Assembly (NCBI GenBank): GCA_029204225.1
Contig: CM055096.1
Location: forward strand, 70,143,444 to 70,207,443
Reading direction: 5' to 3'
Source: Diphasiastrum complanatum
Lineage: Eukaryota > Streptophyta > Lycopodiopsida > Lycopodiales > Lycopodiaceae
Length of the DNA: 64,000 nucleotides
Shown here: positions 57,270-64,000 of the stretch, piece after piece
How positions within the stretch are numbered: position 1 is the first letter of the stretch
Layout of the letters: each line of letters opens with the position of its first letter
Position numbers and translations under genes: made by a program
The notes under the pieces: generated by a model
What the model saw: only the letters and a program-made list of their open reading frames with translations
Database searches by the model: none
Told to the model about the DNA's origin: nothing

Positions 57270-57783
57270 CCTACGAGCTTGGCAACTCTTGAGCATTCTA
57301 GCTCACTTTTTTAGAGTTGATTAGAGATTGCTATTGCGCTCACTACTTATTGGCATTGTGCTTAATTTAGACTTTTATTTTAGTCACTCAGAGATAGCTT
57401 AGAGTATGCAGCTTCGATCCGCAAAATTGTTGTACTCATTTGCATCTGTTTCATTTCATACTAAATCAATACGATTTTTATTGCATTCAGGTTTGCCTCA
57501 AAATGTATTTGTTTCGATAATTCTTCGCGACAGATTATTTGTCTGATAATTCAATACTAAATGTTTGGCTATGTAATCATTGTAGTACTAATGATTTCAA
57601 AGTTAGTTATTATAAGATCGAACGTGATTTCCGTCACTATTGTTTTGTTCAAAATTGATAGGCATAGTCATGCATAGAGAAAGAGAAAAATAGTTTATTC
57701 CGCTGCGCACGATAAGTTTTATTTCTTTCTTGTCGTTCGAACTCTTTTCATTCGATTCTTTTCAACCTATCTTTTACACACCT
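57072..57783 (+). mobile_element. Copia family D 3' LTR
   Basis: Matches 54416-55191: TATAAATAG at 57098-57106, (CT)n at 57190-57266, then the same sequence to 'TTTTACACACCT'. The terminal 'CTTTCCAACA' is missing. Divergence from the 5' LTR is visible by eye throughout, so the insertion is not recent. Confidence 0.75.
57190..57266. repeat. (CT)n microsatellite inside the LTR
   Basis: CT run of 77 bases at the equivalent position to 54537-54659. Confidence 0.97.
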
Positions 57784-58850
57784 AAGATTATGGCCAATGT
57801 TATGAATTTTGAGCTGGGGATCTGCCACCAATATAGCTTTAGACACTACTTTGGGACGTGTGACCATCGACAACCTCGCTTTAGAAATCAATACCAACGG
57901 AACTCAAATACAGGCCACTTTGTACCTACGATTGGGTCATCACTCGTTTCCCCTAGAAATCCAAGTTGCACTACTAGACGGGATCCCTCAAGCAGCCTTA
58001 GGGTTCATATGATGGACCTAGAATATTAGTTCCTACCCCTATTTGGTGACGTGTGCCAACTAGTCAGACGAGGAATTTCAAGATACCATTTCTATACATC
58101 GGAGTTTCACTACAACTTGCAAGCCTGGGATATCTTATTTCGAATACAACATCACGAAAATCACAGATGTTTAGAATAATACGAATTAAGGCCAGACGGG
58201 TCTTGGAGATTAACTGATGCCAAATCCACCCATTACATCTATCCATTATGCAGAAGTATCACAAACACCCCCGAATACCCCTTACATTGATCCCTCTGAA
58301 CAATATCCTGAATCACCTGGGACTGCTAATAGCATGAACGTAAACCCAGAAGATAGACAGAGGCATAGAAATCAAAGAGCGTTGTATCAACACCCTGAAC
58401 TAGTCATGAATATTTCAAGTGATGGACTATATGAAGACTTTGTTGATAGTCTCAGCCTAGAGGTGAGGACCATTTAAGTCGTTTGGGTTGGATCTAAATT
58501 GAATCTCACGATACTCTTGGCTAGAAATCTCTTTGAGATCCTTGAACAATTTCTATCCCAGATTCTCTGAGATTCAATTAGATCTTGCCTAGGGTCTATA
58601 CTCAGATTTACCAAAATTCTACGTCGATATCATGAATGGTTGCACCTCTTAGATATTGCCACGTTATTCATTACTCTCGATACCCGAGAGTGTTCGCACC
58701 GGAGATTTAGCCATTGAAGTAGTTAGAGAAGTACGACAGTTTCGAATATGCATCTACTATCGTATAGATCCTGTATGGGTATTGTTGTCCACAAACTTGA
58801 CTCGACTACGCCAAGGATAGATTAGAGTTAGCATACCACATCTATTGCCA
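57784..58850 (+). pseudogene. Unidentified broken coding region
   Basis: Protein-like segments succeed one another in different frames: 'ALDTTLGRVTIDNLALEINT' with 'ATLYLRLGHHSFPLEIQVAL' (about 57830-58010), 'YTSEFHYNLQAWDILFRIQH' (about 58090-58150), a Pro/Glu/Asn-rich piece (58217-58477: PPNTPYIDPSEQYPESPGTA) and 'GDLAIEVVREVRQFRICIYY' with 'VLLSTNLTRLRQG' (about 58700-58820). Stops lie between them. I cannot assign a family. A mobile or viral relic is as likely as a host gene. It may continue the fragment at 53440-53702, the family D element having landed between. Confidence 0.35.
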
Positions 58851-60123
58851 AACCAAAATCTGAAAGATTAGACATGACAAGAACAACATCCTAGCTTGAT
58901 AATCAGTTCATCTCCCAAGCGGCCATTCTTCTGAGGGCCCGGAAAACTCTCATTGATCCAAGAGTATGGGCTGATTAGGACGGCCCTCGGGATTGGAAAC
59001 GACGTTACCCTAATCACTCGTGTAAGGGGAGTGTGGGCCCTTCCCCCATAGGGGATCTTCCAACGAGACCAATTCCTCAACGGAAAATATTGAGGAGATG
59101 TGCCCTCCTCTATCATTCCACTGTAGTGTGCTTTTGGTTATGATATAACTCAAAGTCGTTCCTTTCTTCAATCATTCCATTGTTGTGTATGTATGAGTGC
59201 ACATAAATGGTTGATTGACTAAGTTTAGCATGGGCTAATTCTTGTTTGAAGCTATCATCTACAACTTCCATCAAGGTAAATGTGCCTTGCACATGTAAAG
59301 GCATTTTTGAGCTTGCCTTTTGAATCAAGCACTTACATGAAAGGACAATGCTCTCCAACTATTGCTTGTCAGCTATCTTCGTCCCAATCAGACACTTTGA
59401 TTTCCAATGCCTAAAGAAAATCAACTTGCCTGTTAAATGGCATATATGTATTTTCCATGTGATTAAGTGAAGAATGAAAATAAGTGTACTTCCCATCAAG
59501 AGTGCCCATCATAGGTGGCATTAATTTCAACAAGTCACCAAGTTACATTAATAGGATTAAGTTAATTTTCATCCAGAGCACTATGTCATAAAGCCCCACA
59601 AAATGTTGTAGTGAAGCCTACTAAGTTTTCTATTATCTACCAACAAAGTTTTGTAGTTTCCTTAAGGTAAATCTTTAGCTCCTTCTAGGATATGAGCCTA
59701 TCGAATATTGAATTCCAAGTTTTGACTTTTATCAAAATAATGAGGTGTGTTCTTATCTAAAAAATACACTTACCTTTGGGTTAAGACTCTTGCAGTCGTT
59801 TATGATGCCTTCAAACGGGCCAATGGTGCTTAGGCTATGCATTGATAGGCTTTTAAAAGTGGGCCATAATTGATCATTTTACCCATTTATTTGGAGCAAG
59901 TGGGTCCATTCTAACAATTGTTGGTTAATTCTAACTATTGCATGAGTATATATGTACTTTAGTCAACCTGATCAACATGAAGACTCAAGCCTTACATGGT
60001 ATACATTAAGTCTCCTAGACTCTATCCCATAGAGGAGTCTCAAACTAGAACCAATAGGCGTGCTTGGACAAAACGGTGTAACATGCCTATCTGAATATTA
60101 CAACTTAATATGTATAGGATATT
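58851..60123. other. 1.3 kb without recognised genes
   Basis: No readable domain; minus-strand frames at 58868-59358 have no family resemblance I can see. Confidence 0.5.
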
Positions 60124-60715
60124 TGTAGCGCTGGCATCCCAAAGGGAGCCGGGAACCACGACTTAGCTTCCTAGCCTTCAACTTTTGCCATCCAAACCCA
60201 CTTGACATACAGGCAGCCAACTCGCCAACAACGATCAGACTTAACCAACTTGAAGTTCCGAAAACCAACATTGAGATCCAACCTGGCGCCATGCCAGATC
60301 GGGGGTCCCGATGTGGGTGACTTCCCTCCAAGCAAGCCACCCGACATACATCAAACTTAACCAACTCGAAGCTTCGTTACAAACGAGTAACATCCATTCC
60401 AAGCAAGCGGTCTGACTTACATTAGACTTAACCAACTGAAAGCTTCGTCACGAGCGCTGGAAGCCAACCTGGCGCCACGCCAGACTGGACAGCCATAAAC
60501 AGGTAACTTCCACCCAAGCAAGCCATCCAACTCAGCCGACAGGTTAGAGCCCGTTCCCCAAGAGCTTAACCCATTCACGTTCATGCAAGGAACACTCATA
60601 ACCACAAGCCGTGACAGATATGGAAACAACCAGTTCCTGGACCAAATGGTCCCGACAGCATACCGCTGGCGCCACGGACCGAATGGTCCCGACGGCATAC
60701 CGTTGGCGTCCCGGG
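60124..60715 (+). repeat. Dispersed repeat, copy of 1228-1812
   Basis: Same order of blocks as the copy at the window start, from 'GCATCCCAAAGGGAGCC' to GGCGTCCCGGG, where the family A LTR has inserted. Sequence beyond the equivalent of 1812 would be on the far side of that element, outside the window. Confidence 0.85.
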
Positions 60716-61407
60716 TGTGAAGAATTGCCAAAAATTGGCAAATCTAGCTTGATCAAAAGCCATGTAGAATAGTGTAAATTGTGTACACAAGTGGGTCCCA
60801 CACATGTGAGGCCATGATGCCACATGGGAAACCCATCCTAATGTAGGTTAGGTCAAGTCAAGAGAGTTGGTCATGTCTATTTGGTGGTCATCCCTACTTT
60901 ATAGGACCTACACCTAAGTTTAAGGTGAAAATTTGACCAACTAGCTACCTACCAAGCATAACTCTAGGAAATAGACTAGGGTTTCGTTTTAGGTCAAGGA
61001 GAGTGAGTTAACTTCCTTATTACATGCTGGAAATCCACCTAACTTCAAGAAGGAAGTCGAATTTGCTATGTATTCCCTCTCTCCATAGTGAGAAGATAGA
61101 AAAAAATTTGGAGCTCATTGGCAATCTCAAGCTAGTTCACTATGTACATTGAGTTTTTGTGATCCAAATGAGACCAAATAAATTTCTACTTGTTTCTCAG
61201 GTTTAAGGCCGTACTACAGCCTGTAGTACACACGTGTGGGCTCGGATTTCAATGTTTATCAATGCTTTTGATTGTTAATGCTTGTTGTTTGTCAAATTGC
61301 CAATCTAGATCAACTTTTTTGTGTCTAGTTTTTTGATAGATTGTTAAGCAAGCATCCAATCACTCTTGTTAGATCCATTTATGGTCCTAAAGTATAGTAC
61401 TTTCACA
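60716..61407 (+). mobile_element. Family A 5' LTR (692 bp), intact copy
   Basis: TGTGAAGAATTGCC...TAGTACTTTCACA with TG...CA ends, followed at once by the primer site. Contains a 19-base palindrome (61211-61229, GTACTACAG-C-CTGTAGTAC) and, just after it, a G-box CACGTG (61231-61236). A CACATGTG palindrome lies at about 60801-60808. Confidence 0.95.
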
Positions 61408-61420
61408 TGGTATCAGAGCC
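61408..61420 (+). promoter_or_regulatory. Family A primer-binding site (tRNA-iMet)
   Basis: TGGTATCAGAGCC directly after the LTR. Confidence 0.95.
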
Positions 61421-62212
61421 AAGTACAAGAGCATAAGCCATTGATCTAATGCAAATCCATTTTTAGCAAGTTTTGGTGCTAAAAACTAGTATTGAGAGGG
61501 CAAGCTAGAATCTTGATTTTGGTGAGGAAATTTGATCCCAAACTTGGTAGGGGTCCAAATCCGTACTGTCCACATGTGTGGGCACCTCTGAACCTGCATT
61601 TAATGCATGGTATTCATTTGATCCAAAAAAATTCAATTTGTGAGCTGTTGGTGTAATTTTTGGTGGAGATCCTAGGATAATCTACCAAGATCATTTGCCA
61701 TTGATTAGATTTGAATTTGTTTCATGGAATCTAATTAATCTAGGCTGAGTTCAAGTCCTATTAAGGTTAAAAACAGGTCTTGAAAGTACACCAAGAAGGA
61801 AGGAAGAGATTAAGTCATTTTTTGGTCCAAAAATAGCCAAATTTGGCAAGATTTGATTGTAAGTAGATTTCACATCATCTTATCTTCATTCCAACTTTGT
61901 GAGAGAGTGCTAGAACTGAGATTATAAGTCCATTTGTTGGATTAGAAATCTAATTTGAGTGAAAAACTACAAGAGAGAGACCTTAGTGAGTTTCTAGAGA
62001 CAATCAAATCCATTTCTTGGCAAGATTTGTTTGAAAGTAGTTTTCACTTCATCTTATCTTCATTCCAGCTTTGTGAGGGAGTGATAGAACTGTGATTATA
62101 AGTCCATTTGTTGGATTAGAAATCAAATTTGAGTGAAACACTGCAAGTGTGAGACCTTTGTGAGTTTCAAGTCAATCAAATCTATTTCTTGTTTGTAGAA
62201 GTCACTAGTAAG
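61421..62212 (+). other. Family A leader with 174-bp tandem duplication
   Basis: Non-coding leader of about 790 bases. Units 61845-62018 and 62019-62190 repeat the same sequence, as in the copy at 41.8-42.1 kb. The leader is unusually long for a Copia gag mRNA. Confidence 0.8.
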
Positions 62213-64000
62213 ATGGGATCTGCTGGAGCATACCTTCTAGAAGCTAGTGAGAGGTTGAATTCTACAAATTATGCTATTTGGAAGGTTAGAATGGAGTCAC
62301 TCTTAGTGCTCCAAGACCTTTATGAGTTCTTGATTGAAGATGAAGATGAACCTCTAGGTGCACAGGAGTTAGCTAGATACAAGAAGAGATCTAGGCTTGC
62401 ACTTCATTGTGTGAAGATGAATGTGAGCAATGATTTGTTGAGAGAAGTATCAGCTTGTACTAACGCTAAAGAGGCTTGGGAGTCTTTAAAATCAATCTAT
62501 GAGTCTAGCAACACTTCTAGAGTTCTTATGCTTAGAAATCACATTTTTCAAAGCATGAGGAGAAGTGAGGAGAGTGCACAGGATTATGTACTCAGAATCA
62601 AGTCTCTAAATAGGGAGTTGGCTTCCATTGGAGAGAAGATTCATGATGGAGAGCTTGTACAAATTGTCCTTAATGGTCTAGGAGATGACTTTGCAAATTT
62701 GGTCCAAAGTTTTGCCATCCAAGACACTTTGCCAACTATAGAAAAACTTCACAGTGTATTAGTGGCTGAAGAGTGTAGGATGCTCCATGCAAAATCTAGG
62801 ATGAGTTCCTTGTCTTTGCAGGATGGTGATGAGAAAGCCAATTTCTCAGTCAAGGGCAAAAAGAAGACCAATGGAAAGAAGAAGCATCCAAAGGAGGCCA
62901 AAGAAGAGGATGATGCATCAAGCTCAAAGGACAAGTCAAAGCAAAAATGCTTCTTTTGTGGAAGGAAGGGGCATTATGCATCTGAATGCTACAAGAGGCT
63001 AAGAGCACAAGTGGAGGAGGACAAACAAGGAAACCTTGCAAAGGAGGAGGAGGAGGATGAAGTAGATGTATTCTTGATGGCATCTACATCCTCACCAACA
63101 AGCAATAGCAATTCAAGAGATAATTGGTGGATCGACAGTGGGGCTAGCTCCCACATGTCTTGTGAAAAGGACTTTTTCTCAAACTTACACTCTTTCAATG
63201 CTGCTAAAAAGTTTGTCTTTACTGCAAATGATGAAGAGTGTAGGATAGATGGTGTTGGTACCATCTCTTTGTGTCTAGAATCCTCAAAATGCATGGATTT
63301 AGAAAATGTCCTTTATGTACCATCAATCACCAAGAACATGCTTAGTGTTGGTTTACGCTTAGAAAGTGGTCTGGATGTCCACTTTAAGCATGGTGTTTGT
63401 TTCATCTTGAAGAATGATGTTTGCATTGCAAAGGGATTTAAACATGGAAGATTGTTTAAGTTGGAAGCTAGTGTTTCTTTTGAAAGAATGAGCTTGGCAA
63501 AGGAGGAGATCACTCAAGAGGAGATCTTGGCAAAGTGTGATCTTGCTTGCATTGAGGAGGAGCATCAAAAGGAGGAAGATCTTGAGGATCAGCCTCAAAG
63601 CATGAGAGTTCCAAGGGAGTCCTCAATGACAATGGCCGAGTCATCAGGTTGCATGCAAATTGTCCATTCAAGTGTGCATCTTGCAAGGGTGGTGAGCATT
63701 GGAGAGTCTACTATCTTTGAATACTTTTTGGAAAGTATTAGTAGACATGAGGTGACTTGTTTCTTACCTTTAAGATTCATGGTGTTTATTACTTTGTATG
63801 ACAAGACAATGAAATGGGATGCTTTGAAATCTACATTTGTTGTTGATAAAGCAATTTCATTGGATAGCTATTTTTGTAATAGTTTGAATAGTGTCATAAA
63901 AGATGAAACATCATTTGTATTGGAAATCTTTGGGTCCACATGCCTTGAGCATGATCATTCCAATGTAAGGACCAAAGATTATCCTATTTCAATGATAGGA
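62213..64000 (+). CDS. gag-pro: Family A gag-protease-X polyprotein, open to window end
   Basis: ATG 62213 opens a frame with no stop for 596 codons to the window edge. Residues 1-205: Copia Gag, from MGSAGAYLLEASERLNSTNY. Then a Lys-rich linker, zinc knuckle CFFCGRKGHYASEC (about 62947-62988), acidic tract and protease with DSGASSHMS (about 63133-63160) and 'DLENVLYVPSITKNMLSVG'. Codon 459 ends the part shared with 40400-41777. From 63592 the frame continues into domain X (QPQSMRVPRESSMTMAES), which appears identical by eye to 50157-50574. If the end matches that copy, the full protein has about 718 residues. Gag would form particles and protease would process them. Integrase and RT are absent up to the edge, so trans-mobilisation is likely. 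The alternative is that pol lies beyond the window in a longer relative. Confidence 0.85.
   Translation, partial: MGSAGAYLLEASERLNSTNYAIWKVRMESLLVLQDLYEFLIEDEDEPLGAQELARYKKRSRLALHCVKMNVSNDLLREVSACTNAKEAWESLKSIYESSNTSRVLMLRNHIFQSMRRSEESAQDYVLRIKSLNRELASIGEKIHDGELVQIVLNGLGDDFANLVQSFAIQDTLPTIEKLHSVLVAEECRMLHAKSRMSSLSLQDGDEKANFSVKGKKKTNGKKKHPKEAKEEDDASSSKDKSKQKCFFCGRKGHYASECYKRLRAQVEEDKQGNLAKEEEEDEVDVFLMASTSSPTSNSNSRDNWWIDSGASSHMSCEKDFFSNLHSFNAAKKFVFTANDEECRIDGVGTISLCLESSKCMDLENVLYVPSITKNMLSVGLRLESGLDVHFKHGVCFILKNDVCIAKGFKHGRLFKLEASVSFERMSLAKEEITQEEILAKCDLACIEEEHQKEEDLEDQPQSMRVPRESSMTMAESSGCMQIVHSSVHLARVVSIGESTIFEYFLESISRHEVTCFLPLRFMVFITLYDKTMKWDALKSTFVVDKAISLDSYFCNSLNSVIKDETSFVLEIFGSTCLEHDHSNVRTKDYPISMIG

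Noticed and set aside
62749-63804. Minus-strand ORFs opposite the family A gag (and 40422-41241 plus strand opposite its other copy)
   Set aside because: They are shadows of the gag-protease frame; the same shadows appear in both copies because the DNA is nearly identical.

Overview
This window is repeat-dominated nuclear DNA of a land plant. Copia elements carry initiator-Met-tRNA primer sites (TGGTATCAGAGC), Athila/Tat-type Gypsy elements carry TGGCGCCG primer sites, one chromodomain remnant is present, and the only convincing intact host gene is a plant-specific AT-hook/PPC (AHL) gene. Long (GA/CT)n tracts and many nested, decayed elements suggest a large genome; a fern or other non-flowering lineage is possible, but the sequence does not settle it. 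I see no bacterial genes, CRISPR array, tRNA or rRNA.

Layout. 1-6.5 kb: LTR relics, a broken multi-exon gene with a zinc-binding C-terminus whose introns consist of degenerate 'GGTACTTTTG' repeats, and a Copia integrase scrap. 6.5-18.1 kb: an Athila/Tat-like Gypsy element with a Copia element ('family C', minus strand, nearly intact RT-RNase H) embedded in it, followed by an accessory coiled-coil ORF whose two ends lie on opposite strands. 18.1-22.9 kb: a decayed full-structure Copia element ('family B'). 23-26 kb: gag scrap, chromovirus 3' end and LTR, hairpin, (AC)n. 28.8-32.1 kb: low-repeat island with the AHL gene. 32-38.8 kb: AT-rich DNA with little in it. 38.8-53.4 kb: nested Copia pieces (families A, B, C, D) and a Tat LTR. 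53.4-58.9 kb: unidentified broken ORFs flanking a Copia 'family D' element whose LTRs contain (CT)n tracts. 60.1-64 kb: a repeat shared with the first 2 kb, interrupted by a young family A element that runs off the window.

Main result. Family A is a young LTR retrotransposon whose single long ORF is gag, zinc knuckle, aspartic protease, then about 260 residues I cannot assign (domain X). X occupies the place where integrase, reverse transcriptase and RNase H should be, so the element looks non-autonomous. One copy (60716 to the window end) is continuous. The second is split: its LTR and gag-protease half lies on the minus strand (43284 down to 40400) and its X-PPT-LTR half on the plus strand (50157 to 51783). 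The two breakpoints fall within one base of each other on the intact copy. Reversing one inversion of about 9.8 kb (40400-50156) rebuilds a complete element of about 4.5 kb.

How the parts relate: apart from AHL, and possibly the decayed gene at 2.6-5.8 kb and one orphan ORF at 35.2 kb, everything recognisable is retrotransposon-derived, so the history of the window is one of nested insertion, deletion and inversion.
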